From Methylophaga sp. (GTDB lineage: Bacteria; Pseudomonadota; Gammaproteobacteria; Nitrosococcales; Methylophagaceae), in the NCBI RefSeq assembly GCF_009711715.1, contig NZ_VENF01000013.1, positions 1 to 64,000 of the forward strand: a DNA stretch of 64,000 bases. The letters are read 5' to 3'. Made by a program: the position numbers and the translations under genes. Every line of letters begins with the position of its first letter. Within the stretch, counting starts at the first letter, position 1. Under the pieces are notes generated by a model, which saw only the letters and a program-made list of their open reading frames with translations, was not told the DNA's origin and made no database searches. Of the stretch, positions 28,190 to 36,553 are shown piece after piece.

Positions 28190-29062
28190 ATGGCTGTCTT
28201 CGCGATTGGTGATGTCCAGGGCTGTTATGACGAATTGAACAAGATGCTGGATCAAATCAAATTTGATCCAGCATCGGATCAAATCTGGCTGGCTGGTGAC
28301 CTGGTTAATCGCGGTCCCAAGTCGCTTGAAGTACTCCGGTTCGTCAAAAGCCTGGGTAACAGCTGTATCAGTGTCTTGGGTAACCATGACTTACACTTGC
28401 TGGCCAATGCTGCCGGTGTGGTCGAATACCAGCATCATATGGACACGATTGAGCCGGTACTGAATGCGGTCGACAGTGATGAACTGATGCAGTGGCTGCG
28501 TCAACAGCCGCTGTTTTATCACGATGCCGAGCTCGATTTCAGCATGGTGCATGCCGGCCTGCCACCGCAGTGGAGTATTGCCGAAGCACAGGCGCGCAGC
28601 GCTGAAGTGGAATCAGTGCTGAAATCAGATAACTGGCGCGAATTCTTTGCGCATATGTATGGTAACAACCCCAAGCGCTGGTCACCGGATTTACAGGGTT
28701 GGGAACGGCTCCGCTTCATCACCAACTGTTTCACCCGCTTGCGTTATTGTCATGAAGACGGCCGGCTTGCCCTCAAGTTTAAAGGGGCACCGGAAAACAA
28801 ACCCTTGCATCAAAAACCCTGGTTCGAGATGCCTGGCAGAGCCAGTGAGCAGGATAAGATTGTTTTTGGGCATTGGTCTACGCTCGGCACCGGGCAGTAT
28901 GGTAACGTGTTTTCTCTGGACAGCGGGGCTGTCTGGGGAGAGACGCTGACAGCGGTGAGGATTGATCAGCAACCCTATGAATGGATTACAGTCAAAGCCG
29001 ATCCTGACGGGCTGCCACATGCCCGTAACAAAACCGCTTCGAAAAGCCGCCGCTGGTTCTGA
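28190..29062 (+). CDS. apaH: Symmetrical bis(5'-nucleosyl)-tetraphosphatase ApaH
   Basis: Hydrolyses Ap4A to two ADP. It has 290 residues with the metallophosphatase motifs GDVQGCYDEL (residues 7-16), GDLVNRGPKSLEVLR and GNHDLHLL. The C-terminal HWSTLGTGQ and LDSGAVWG hold further metal ligands. It starts 12 bases after the DUF934 stop with no strong ribosome site visible. The usual ksgA/apaG neighbours are absent. A perfect 13-bp dyad lies in its coding sequence at 28245-28273. Confidence 0.96.
   Translation: MAVFAIGDVQGCYDELNKMLDQIKFDPASDQIWLAGDLVNRGPKSLEVLRFVKSLGNSCISVLGNHDLHLLANAAGVVEYQHHMDTIEPVLNAVDSDELMQWLRQQPLFYHDAELDFSMVHAGLPPQWSIAEAQARSAEVESVLKSDNWREFFAHMYGNNPKRWSPDLQGWERLRFITNCFTRLRYCHEDGRLALKFKGAPENKPLHQKPWFEMPGRASEQDKIVFGHWSTLGTGQYGNVFSLDSGAVWGETLTAVRIDQQPYEWITVKADPDGLPHARNKTASKSRRWF
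28245..28273. repeat. Perfect 13-bp inverted repeat inside apaH
   Basis: TGCTGGATCAAAT and ATTTGATCCAGCA are exact reverse complements separated by CAA. A third GATCAAAT follows at 28276-28283. As RNA this would be a stable stem about 55 bases into the apaH message. It may affect translation or mRNA stability, or be chance within the MLDQIKFDPASDQIW codons. Confidence 0.5.
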
Positions 29063-29135
29063 GACAATGTGTCGCGCAGGGTGGAAGCAAAATGCGTACA
29101 ATACCTTTTAATTTTATAGTGTTGGATCTTTAGAA

Positions 29136-29618
29136 ATGAGCAATGTCACGACTTTTTCAGGTGATTTTTCAGCCAAGGGTATCCGCGTCGGTATCGTCGC
29201 CGGTCGTTTTAATGACTTTGTAGTCGATAACTTGATTGCCGGTGCCATTGATTGCCTGGTCCGACACGGAGTCAGCGAGAGCGATATTGAACTGGCCCGG
29301 GTCCCGGGTGCAGTAGAAATTCCACTCGCCGTACAGCGTATGGGCCGCACCGGGAAGTATGATGCAATCATCGCGCTGGGTGCCGTGATTCGTGGTGGCA
29401 CACCACACTTTGAATATGTCGCTGGCGAATGCTCCAAAGGTCTGGGACAACTCGCTTTACAGCTTGATATGCCTGTTTCATTCGGCGTTTTAACCGTCGA
29501 TACAATTGAACAGGCGATTGAACGCGCCGGTACCAAAGCCGGAAATAAAGGCGCTGAAGCCGCCATGGGCGTCATTGAAATGGTAAATGTACTGCGCCAA
29601 ATCGAGGCTGGTAACTAA
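29136..29618 (+). CDS. ribH: 6,7-dimethyl-8-ribityllumazine synthase
   Basis: Penultimate step of riboflavin synthesis: joins the pyrimidine and butanone phosphate to give lumazine. It has 160 residues. Conserved sequence includes [16 protein letters not shown] (pyrimidine site), [24 protein letters not shown] with the catalytic His, and [17 protein letters not shown]. No FMN riboswitch was found upstream. NusB begins directly after its stop, the common ribH-nusB pairing. Confidence 0.97.
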   Translation: MSNVTTFSGDFSAKGIRVGIVAGRFNDFVVDNLIAGAIDCLVRHGVSESDIELARVPGAVEIPLAVQRMGRTGKYDAIIALGAVIRGGTPHFEYVAGECSKGLGQLALQLDMPVSFGVLTVDTIEQAIERAGTKAGNKGAEAAMGVIEMVNVLRQIEAGN

Positions 29619-30071
29619 ATGGCAGCCGGATTACCCCGAACCAAAGCTCGCCGTGCCGCTGTTCAGGCGCTATACCAGGCACTGGTCAATAATGAAGCAC
29701 CGCAGAAAGATACCTTGGATTTTGTCACTGCAGAATATGCCGACAAAATCGACAAAAAATACTTCAGCACGCTTATTGAAGGGGCAATCAGATATCAGAA
29801 CCAGATTGATGCGGAACTATCTCAGGCTGTCGATCGGGATCTGAATGCCGTCGATCCGGTGGAAATTTCAATTCTCAGGCTGGCGACGTTTGAATTCATG
29901 CATTTGCCGGAAATTCCCTATCGTGTTGTACTCAACGAAGCGGTGGAGCTGGCCAAGTCATTTGGCGGCGAGCAAGGGCACAAATACGTGAACGGAGTGC
30001 TCGACAAAATGGGGGCCCGTCTCAGATCACATGAATATCAGGCTGCGAAAGAATCACGGGCAAAACGCTGA
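29619..30071 (+). CDS. nusB: Transcription antitermination factor NusB
   Basis: A 150-residue all-helical RNA-binding protein that joins NusE (S10) at boxA in rRNA operons. Typical segments are RTKARRAAVQALYQAL at the N-terminus, LIEGAIRYQNQID, SILRLATFEFMH, YRVVLNEAVELAKSFGGEQGHKYVNGVLDKM. It starts at the base after the ribH stop. A strong GC-rich hairpin lies between it and thiL. Confidence 0.97.
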   Translation: MAAGLPRTKARRAAVQALYQALVNNEAPQKDTLDFVTAEYADKIDKKYFSTLIEGAIRYQNQIDAELSQAVDRDLNAVDPVEISILRLATFEFMHLPEIPYRVVLNEAVELAKSFGGEQGHKYVNGVLDKMGARLRSHEYQAAKESRAKR

Positions 30072-30102
30072 GTGCTTTTCTGAGCGGGTCTGAAAAAACT
30101 GC

Positions 30103-30141
30103 GAGCGGTGGTGGCGGTTTAACTGCCACCACCGCTCCTTT
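30103..30141 (+). terminator. GC-rich hairpin between nusB and thiL
   Basis: Perfect 13-bp stem GAGCGGTGGTGGC / GCCACCACCGCTC with a 9-base loop, followed by CTTTCCTTTC. It probably gives full or partial termination after ribH-nusB. thiL starts only 24 bases past the stem, so some read-through or a hidden promoter is needed. Confidence 0.65.
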
Positions 30142-30160
30142 CCTTTCAAGAGAGTACGGT

Positions 30161-31129
30161 TTGCCTCTGTCCGAATTTTCCCTGATTGAAAATTATTTTT
30201 CGAAGCTGACTCCTGAACGTCGGGATGTCAGTCTCGGTATTGGTGATGACTGCGCTTTGTTGTGCTGTCCTGCCGGCAAAGAAATTGCGGTTTCAATTGA
30301 TACCCTGGTTGAGGGCATCCACTTCTTCCCTGATGTCAGCCCGAAAGCATTAGGTTACAAAGCGCTTGCAGTGAACCTGAGCGATCTCGCTGCTATGGGC
30401 GCCGAGCCAGCCTGGTTCACATTGGCTCTGACTCTGCCGGAACAGAATCCGGCATGGCTGGAAGCATTCACTGAAGGCCTCGCATTGGCGGCAAAGCCTG
30501 CCAAAATTCAGCTGGTCGGTGGCGATACCACTCGTGGCCCCCTCACCATCTCGATTCAGGTTCATGGTTTGGTAGATAAGGGCCGGGCATTGCGTCGTGA
30601 TGGTGCGAGCGCAGGTGACCGGATATATGTCAGTGGCACGTTGGGCGATGCCGGTGCTTCATTAAAAAAACGGCTTGAAAACTGGTCGCCTGAACCGCTG
30701 GACGAGGCTGACTGGCAATATCTGCAACAGCGTCTGGAATATCCGATACCCCGTTACCGGCTTGCACAACAAATCCTTGAATATGCGAGTTCAGCGATAG
30801 ATATATCCGATGGTCTTCTGGCTGATCTCGGCCATATTCTTGAGCGAAGCCAGCAAGGGGCCAAAATCAGTCCGGCAAAACTGCCACTTTCATCAGCGCT
30901 TAAGAAGCTGTCATCTGAGTTTGCAATTCCGCTGGCACTGGGCTCCGGTGATGACTATGAACTATGTTTCACTGTGCCGGAGAAAAACATCGAGGTATTG
31001 GAGCAGCATGGTCTGGATATTCACTGTATTGGAGAAATTACAGAAGGGGATGGCCTGATATTGCTTGATGAGACCGGAAAAGAAATGAATATTGACGCAA
31101 GGAAAGGCTATGACCACTTCGGGACCTGA
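30161..31129 (+). CDS. thiL: Thiamine-monophosphate kinase ThiL
   Basis: Phosphorylates thiamine monophosphate to the active cofactor TPP. It has 322 residues from a TTG start that begins at the conserved LSEFSLIENYF, with AAGAGA upstream. AIR-synthase-like ATP fold: GIGDDCALL (about 27-35), DTLVEGIHF, VGGDTTRGPLTIS, and C-terminal SGDDYELCF. It works on TMP made by ThiE, or TMP from salvage, so it links with the TPP-controlled uptake unit at 9-12 kb. It overlaps pgpA by 20 bases. Confidence 0.96.
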   Translation: MPLSEFSLIENYFSKLTPERRDVSLGIGDDCALLCCPAGKEIAVSIDTLVEGIHFFPDVSPKALGYKALAVNLSDLAAMGAEPAWFTLALTLPEQNPAWLEAFTEGLALAAKPAKIQLVGGDTTRGPLTISIQVHGLVDKGRALRRDGASAGDRIYVSGTLGDAGASLKKRLENWSPEPLDEADWQYLQQRLEYPIPRYRLAQQILEYASSAIDISDGLLADLGHILERSQQGAKISPAKLPLSSALKKLSSEFAIPLALGSGDDYELCFTVPEKNIEVLEQHGLDIHCIGEITEGDGLILLDETGKEMNIDARKGYDHFGT

Positions 31130-31604
31130 GGTGAACTTCAAAAGCTTAATCAAAAGACCGGCGTGCTTCCTTGCTTATGGTTTTGGCGCCGGCCTGGCCC
31201 CTAAAGCCCCCGGCACCTTCGGCACATTAGTCGCTTTACCCATCTACTGGCTGATACAGGACTGGTCTTTAACTGCCTATCTTGCTCTGGTATTGACGAT
31301 GTCGATTGCTGGGATCTGGTTATGTCAGAGAGCAGCCGACTGGCTCAAACAGGATGATCCTTCAGGTATCGTCTGGGATGAAATTGTTGGCTATCTGGTA
31401 GCGATGACATTCGCTCCATCAGGCTGGCAATGGATGCTGTTGGGCTTTATTCTGTTCCGCTTCTTCGACATTCTCAAACCCTGGCCAGTGAGCCTGGCGG
31501 ATAAAAAAGTCCATGGCGGTTTGGGTGTGATGCTCGATGATATTATCGCTGGAGTCTATACATTGCTGTTAATCTTCATCGCAACGAATGCATTTTCTGT
31601 CTAG
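31110..31604 (+). CDS. pgpA: Phosphatidylglycerophosphatase A
   Basis: Membrane phosphatase giving phosphatidylglycerol from its phosphate. It has 164 residues from the ATG at 31110, which has AAGGAAAGG just upstream. A TTG at 31092 is the alternative start. Family marks: FGAGLAPKAPGTFGTL (about 20-35), DDPSGIVWDEIVGYLVAM and FRFFDILKPWP, with three to four membrane segments. The thiL-pgpA overlap is the standard arrangement. Its TAG stop shares the CTAG palindrome with the pilE stop on the other strand. Confidence 0.95.
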   Translation: MTTSGPEVNFKSLIKRPACFLAYGFGAGLAPKAPGTFGTLVALPIYWLIQDWSLTAYLALVLTMSIAGIWLCQRAADWLKQDDPSGIVWDEIVGYLVAMTFAPSGWQWMLLGFILFRFFDILKPWPVSLADKKVHGGLGVMLDDIIAGVYTLLLIFIATNAFSV

Positions 31605-32026
31605 CGTTGCCAACAAGTCTCTATCGGATTCGCAGCATTTCCGCCTTCAATCGAACGTGTCTCGACAGCACCACTTACAGTAAAAACAAACGTACCACAT
31701 TCAGCATCGACTTGAGGCGGTTGAGGCTCTGCAGTGAGACTATAGCTGCTTGAGGAAACTGCCCCAGATACATCAATTTCATAGAAACCATCAGGTGAGT
31801 CTGCTGGTAAGCCTATATCAGCAGCGTTTCCGTAGGAAACGTTGTTAGCTCTATACTTTTCTTGTTGAATCTGAAAGTTAATCAGTGCAATTTTCGCGTC
31901 TGCTCTCCTAGCCCGGGTAACGTAGTCACTGTATGCCGGAATAGCAATTGCAGCGATAATTGCCAGGACCACCACCACAATCATCAGTTCAATGATCGTG
32001 AAACCTCTACTGTATTGAATTGGCAT
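31601..32026 (-). CDS. pilE: Type IV pilin-like protein, PilE-type
   Basis: A 141-residue type IV pilin. A short basic leader and the prepilin peptidase site (SRG/FTIIE) are followed by the hydrophobic helix IIELMIVVVVLAIIAAIAIPAYSDYV. The globular part ends with two Cys (AECGTFVF and ETCWQR) that likely form the D-region disulfide. The ATG at 32026 has GAGGA 5 bases upstream. It is divergent from the fimT-pilW-pilX-pilV genes instead of following them. It may be the minor pilin PilE or a major subunit. Confidence 0.88.
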   Translation of the reverse strand: MPIQYSRGFTIIELMIVVVVLAIIAAIAIPAYSDYVTRARRADAKIALINFQIQQEKYRANNVSYGNAADIGLPADSPDGFYEIDVSGAVSSSSYSLTAEPQPPQVDAECGTFVFTVSGAVETRSIEGGNAANPIETCWQR

Positions 32027-32105
32027 GTTTTCCTCAATCATATTTTGGTAGTCAAATGTAATAACAAAAGATACAACCTTGAGTGCATTATTTCATCCTA
32101 AATTG

Positions 32106-32133
32106 TAATTTTGTGAAAAAACTCGCAAAATTA
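32106..32133. promoter_or_regulatory. Inverted repeat in the divergent pilE/fimT promoter region
   Basis: Arms TAATTTTG and CAAAATTA are exact reverse complements 12 bases apart, in the AT-rich gap between pilE and fimT. The position suits a regulator that controls both directions. No pilin-type -24/-12 (sigma-54) promoter was seen. Confidence 0.4.
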
Positions 32134-32184
32134 AATTATGAACTATGTATTTGCCCTATCTGAGGCCTATACTTGATTCGTTAC

Positions 32185-32736
32185 ATGGAAGAGTTAATAG
32201 TTGTGCCGAAAATAAGTAGCAATAGTGGTTTTACCCTGATGGAGGCGCTGATCGTTGTAGCGTTGATAGCGATCATTTCTGCGTTCACAATCCCTTCTTT
32301 CTATAAAACAATCGAGCGTAACCAACTGAGACAATCGGCTGAGGCACTCAAAGCAGATCTTCAACTTGCTCGAAAACAAGCTATAAAGCAAAGTCAGAAT
32401 GTAACTTTTGATTACAGTTTGGGTGATGATGGTGCTTGGTGTTATGGCTTTAGTACAGTGCCTTGCGACTGTAACCAGAGCGACCCTGCTCAGGCTAATT
32501 ATTGTGCTATGAAGAGGGTACTTGGCAACGAGTTTGCACTCACAGATATGACTTCTTCTGGCGCTGATCCCACTTTTGATTTCAGACGGGGAACAGCTTT
32601 TAGTAGTAATGCCTGTCTTGCGACTGATAACTTCAAATTGAAAGTTCTCAACAACAATGCAGGTCGGGTATTAATATGTTCAGATACCACGGCCCCGGTA
32701 GGGGGGTATGAAAGTTGTGACACTAACTGCCCATAG
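32185..32736 (+). CDS. fimT: Minor pseudopilin, FimT/FimU (GspH) family
   Basis: About 183 residues. The N-terminus MEELIVVPKISSNSG/FTLMEALIVVALIAIISAF has the prepilin cleavage site and helix. LRQSAEALKADLQLARKQAIKQS is the typical GspH/FimT segment after it. Several Cys occur in the globular part. The start is unsure: ATG at 32185 lacks a ribosome site, and a GTG at 32203 (after GAAGAG) would give a shorter leader. It begins the fimT-pilW-pilX-pilV run. Such minor pilins prime pilus assembly at the inner membrane. Confidence 0.85.
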   Translation: MEELIVVPKISSNSGFTLMEALIVVALIAIISAFTIPSFYKTIERNQLRQSAEALKADLQLARKQAIKQSQNVTFDYSLGDDGAWCYGFSTVPCDCNQSDPAQANYCAMKRVLGNEFALTDMTSSGADPTFDFRRGTAFSSNACLATDNFKLKVLNNNAGRVLICSDTTAPVGGYESCDTNCP

Positions 32737-32747
32737 ACGATGAGGTA

Positions 32748-33518
32748 ATGACTCAGATGAAAGTGAATAGAGGCTTTACTCTCATAGAGTTAATGATAGC
32801 GATGGTTCTCGGGCTTCTCATTGTTGGTGTCACGCTGACAGTCTATCTTTCCACGGTGAGAGGGAGTTCAGAGACACTCAAGAGCGCACGACTGAATCAT
32901 GATCTGGAGTCAGCGATGTCATTGATGGTGAATGACATTAGAAGAGCAGGTTATTGGGGAGGGGCTGTTCCTGAAGCAGATATTTTTGAAAACCCCTTTA
33001 CTAATCAGGATGTTGCTGGCTCCGCCCCCATAGGTAATCCCTCTGTAAGCTGCTTTTTATATTCGTATGATTTCGATGCCGATGAAAACGTGGACACGGA
33101 TGAATATTATGGTTTTAAGCTCGACGGCACAACAATACGAATGAGACTTACAGGCACAGCAGGCAATGGAAATACAGATTGTAATGATGGTAATTGGGCA
33201 GGAGAGCTTATAGATAGCGATATTGTTTCTATTAATTCATTGCAATTTTTACCCACATCCACTTGTTTAAATGCTGACATTACGGATGATGAAATTGCAG
33301 CGGCAGGCGCTGGTGTTTCACCGGTAAATCAGAGTAATACAGTTTCGTGTGAAGTTGCTGCCGCAGGTAATGCGCTGGCTAACAGCAATGACAGGATCAT
33401 TGAGCGAAGAGAAGTTAATATAGTTCTAACAGGGAGTTTGGTTGATGATGCCAATGTGACCAAAACTGTGAACTCAACAGTCATCATCAGGAATGACAAC
33501 TTATACAGGCTGCCATAG
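32748..33518 (+). CDS. pilW: Minor pilin PilW
   Basis: A 256-residue minor pilin. The prepilin site is VNRG/FTLIELMIAMVLGLLIVGVTL, followed by the PilW-type LNHDLESAMSLMVNDIRRAGYWGG. The globular domain is Asp/Asn-rich with three or four Cys. GAGG precedes the ATG, 11 bases after fimT. The length is a little short of many PilW proteins but within range. Codon use looks more AT-rich than housekeeping genes nearby. Confidence 0.87.
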   Translation: MTQMKVNRGFTLIELMIAMVLGLLIVGVTLTVYLSTVRGSSETLKSARLNHDLESAMSLMVNDIRRAGYWGGAVPEADIFENPFTNQDVAGSAPIGNPSVSCFLYSYDFDADENVDTDEYYGFKLDGTTIRMRLTGTAGNGNTDCNDGNWAGELIDSDIVSINSLQFLPTSTCLNADITDDEIAAAGAGVSPVNQSNTVSCEVAAAGNALANSNDRIIERREVNIVLTGSLVDDANVTKTVNSTVIIRNDNLYRLP

Positions 33519-33532
33519 CTTGGAGGCGATGA

Positions 33533-34732
33533 ATGACAGAGCCATCTTTCAAACATAAACAGCGAGGGGCTGCCACGATTGTTGTCGCTGCCATTCTGTT
33601 GATTGCCATCACGATTGTGACTCTATTCACAGCCAGGACCGTACTAGTAGAGACTGAACTAACCGCAGACCACAACAGAACTACTCAAGCTGTGACCGCA
33701 GCAAATTATGCCATGGACTATGGCGTCAGTTACTTTGATAGTTACGGTTTTGATCAGGATGCAGACGGTAATGTGGATACTGTAACTCCACCGAATATTG
33801 ATGTGAATACTACATACGGCCCCCTGACTCTGAGCTCTCAGGTGGAATATGATACGAGTGCAGGAACGGTGTGTGTGGATGCAGGGGAAACCCCCACTCT
33901 GTCAAAAGGGATGCTGGTTGCCACAGGGTTTAGCGATGATGGACTGGCTAGAAGGACTATTACACAGTGCGTAGGCCCTATTAGTCTTTTAGCTGATGAA
34001 GGGCCTGATATGCCATTAATTTCAAGATCAGAAGTGGCTCTTACCGGCACTGCAAACATTGTAAATAGATACACCAATATTAATATATGGTCAGGGGACA
34101 AAGTCACTATTGGCAGTTCCTCGTCCATGAGTACATTCATAAAAAGCAACGCTGCGGGCAATCTATCACTCCCAGACCTTCTAAACGCTGATCCAGATAT
34201 AAACACTCAGATTGTCTCAAGTAATAACCTAGGTAACGGGTTGGATATCATTGATGACGATCCATCGCTGGATACGGCGACTGCAGCCGACTTCTTTTCA
34301 ACATTTTTTAATACCGATGATCCTGGCGCTATTGAAGACTTAGCTTCTAACATAGGCCAAAATTACAACGACATGTCTCTTGCTGATGGTAAGGATGGGC
34401 TGATATGGATAGAGGGAGATCAAAATTTCTCTGGCGGCGACATTGGGACAATAGACAATCCTGCTATTGTTATTGTTAATGGCGACCTTCAATTTACTGG
34501 TAATGCCAGCATTCATGGGCTCTTGTATGTCAAGGGGGAAATGAGAGTTGGTGGTACTGTAGACGTAGTTGGTACTTCTATTGTTGAAGGGGATGGTGTG
34601 CCTACAGGTGATTCTGCGGTATATGGCAACGGCACATTGAACCTAATCTATTGGAAAGATTTTTTAGCCGGTGCCAGTGCTCCACTCCCAGGCTTAACAG
34701 CTGTTGTGAGTGGATCCTGGCGTGACTGGTAA
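33533..34732 (+). CDS. pilX: PilX-like pilus assembly protein with enlarged C-terminal domain
   Basis: A 399-residue protein. The N-terminus has KQRGAATIVVAAILLIAITIVTLF and then TELTADHNRTTQAVTAANYAMDYGV, the PilX_N pattern (membrane helix plus amphipathic stretch). Ordinary PilX proteins have about 170-200 residues. This one adds about 200 more. Near residues 315-365 a Gly-rich series with INVNGDL-like turns (VIVNGDLQFTGNASIHG, YVKGEMRVGGTVDVVG) suggests a small beta-solenoid. It is 14 bases after pilW. It probably acts as a minor pilin, with an extra surface-exposed part. Confidence 0.78.
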   Translation: MTEPSFKHKQRGAATIVVAAILLIAITIVTLFTARTVLVETELTADHNRTTQAVTAANYAMDYGVSYFDSYGFDQDADGNVDTVTPPNIDVNTTYGPLTLSSQVEYDTSAGTVCVDAGETPTLSKGMLVATGFSDDGLARRTITQCVGPISLLADEGPDMPLISRSEVALTGTANIVNRYTNINIWSGDKVTIGSSSSMSTFIKSNAAGNLSLPDLLNADPDINTQIVSSNNLGNGLDIIDDDPSLDTATAADFFSTFFNTDDPGAIEDLASNIGQNYNDMSLADGKDGLIWIEGDQNFSGGDIGTIDNPAIVIVNGDLQFTGNASIHGLLYVKGEMRVGGTVDVVGTSIVEGDGVPTGDSAVYGNGTLNLIYWKDFLAGASAPLPGLTAVVSGSWRDW

Positions 34733-34748
34733 ACCGGAGGGTAAGACT

Positions 34749-36539
34749 ATGCTTAGTAATAGATTAGCAGGACAGAGAGGCATAGGACTCGTTGAGGTGC
34801 TTGTTGCTGTTGTGATTGTAGCTGTAGGTTTGCTTGCTCTGGCGTCCTTTGAGGGGGAGTTACTCAAGTCCAGTGGCGAGACAAAAGCTAGATCTGAAGC
34901 TATTTCACTTGCTGAGCAAAAAGTTGAAGAATTTCGTAATAAAGTTGAATTGGGAGAGCATAATGCGATTACATCAGGTAACGACACAATAAATGGTACA
35001 AATGCCACGTTCGCTAGGTCGTGGACCGTTTCTGAGGTACCCCCATTTTTAACTGGCGCACCCAATAGGAAACAAATTGAAGTCAATGTTCTATGGGGGC
35101 CTAACACAGATCAACAAGAAGTCGCTACAGTCTCAGAAATCGCTTGGATAGATCCTGCTAAAAGTATTCTTGCTGCATCGGATGATAGTGCGGGCACGGC
35201 AGCGGTGCCAAGTCCACGACAAAATGCTTCAGAAGATGTAGCTTCTGAAAATGTTTTTAATGCCCCTAATTCCCAAGTGGTGAGTGGAACACCGGGTTCA
35301 GATAAGCAAATAGCGATCGAGGTCGATGAAGTTGATTCAGAAGGCAATGTTCTCAACACCATTAATGTCACCCTCAAGCAAATCGCCCTAGACTCAAGGT
35401 ACTACGCCACAGATGACACATCCTATTTTTTTGTGGATCAGGGTGTAATTGCAGTTTTTGTATGCGAGTCAGATAACAACTGTCGTTATATACAAAATCA
35501 TTTCGGTGGGGTGCCACTTAGGGCAAAAGGCAAAGTTTATTCAAATACGGGAACGCTGGGAAATATAGGAGTAGCTTGGACATCCAGTGATGTCAATGCC
35601 TGCTATGTCTCCGGAATAACCACTGAGACAATTAATGGTGCTTCTGTGGATGTGATGAACTACGAATGTGTATACGCAGGTAACTGTGAGGCAGTTCCAA
35701 CAACCCCCACAGATTTACGTGATGGCCTTGGTAACTTTGACGCTAGCACAGGTGCTTTCCCCAATGGTAATGGTTGCTCCACCAATGTTTCTGTTGCTGA
35801 CATAGAATCTAGAAATGTTGGGCCTGGTGGAGAGTTCGGCGATATTGGTTTGCTGGGCTTGGACTCTCAGGGCGGTGGTCGTGAGAAGGTTTGTTTTTTA
35901 GAGGATACCTCCGATTACTCTAACCCCCTCAATGTACTGACCAATGATCCCAATGGTAGTGCCTCACCAGAGGATTACTATTTGCCTGTTACTAAGAGGC
36001 TCTATGTCACACGAAGAATGAATGATGATGGTATCACTCAATCATCAGAAGGTATCAACCGCTCTTATTCTAATCATAACTTCCTGATCGTTGAACGTGG
36101 AAACATAGCGGGCTCATACGAAAATTGTTATAAAACTCTGTTCACTGTTGCCGGGGGAAACCCTAGCTTTGATGGGTATAACTTAGATGAAGATACGTCT
36201 AAACATATCTCATTGGCAATGCGGGAAGTTATTAGAGTGTTGAATTCACCTAATACTGTGGCAAGTGAGAATAAATACTCGGCTGAGACAGGTCCTTCGC
36301 AGACAATCCTTGAGGATATTACCGGAGATAACAACGATCTGAGACTTTATATATCTGAAGGCGGAACCTGTTATATTAAGTCTACAGCTGATAAGTATGC
36401 ATGTGCTGTTCCTTCGGGGCCAGAAACTTCAGCAACAATCCATGGTGGCAGCTCGACTAAACCTTTGGCAACCACTTATGATGTTTGTAACAAAACTATT
36501 GGGATAGACACTTGTGAGTGGCCGACAGACTTTCCCTGA
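34749..36539 (+). CDS. pilV: PilV-like minor pilin with very large globular domain
   Basis: A 596-residue protein. The N-terminus AGQRGIGLVEVLVAVVIVAVGLLALASFEG is a PilV-type prepilin signal and helix, followed by AISLAEQKVEEFRNKVE. Typical PilV has 150-200 residues, so about 400 residues are extra. The extra part is Asp/Asn/Gly-rich with many Cys (such as CESDNNCRY, CVYAGNCE, CYIKSTADKYAC). The ATG at 34749 has GGAGGG upstream. An earlier in-frame codon at 34710 lies within pilX. The large domain could be a tip adhesin taking the place of absent PilY1. That is inference. Confidence 0.75.
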   Translation: MLSNRLAGQRGIGLVEVLVAVVIVAVGLLALASFEGELLKSSGETKARSEAISLAEQKVEEFRNKVELGEHNAITSGNDTINGTNATFARSWTVSEVPPFLTGAPNRKQIEVNVLWGPNTDQQEVATVSEIAWIDPAKSILAASDDSAGTAAVPSPRQNASEDVASENVFNAPNSQVVSGTPGSDKQIAIEVDEVDSEGNVLNTINVTLKQIALDSRYYATDDTSYFFVDQGVIAVFVCESDNNCRYIQNHFGGVPLRAKGKVYSNTGTLGNIGVAWTSSDVNACYVSGITTETINGASVDVMNYECVYAGNCEAVPTTPTDLRDGLGNFDASTGAFPNGNGCSTNVSVADIESRNVGPGGEFGDIGLLGLDSQGGGREKVCFLEDTSDYSNPLNVLTNDPNGSASPEDYYLPVTKRLYVTRRMNDDGITQSSEGINRSYSNHNFLIVERGNIAGSYENCYKTLFTVAGGNPSFDGYNLDEDTSKHISLAMREVIRVLNSPNTVASENKYSAETGPSQTILEDITGDNNDLRLYISEGGTCYIKSTADKYACAVPSGPETSATIHGGSSTKPLATTYDVCNKTIGIDTCEWPTDFP

Positions 36540-36553
36540 TTAGGGGCATAGGG

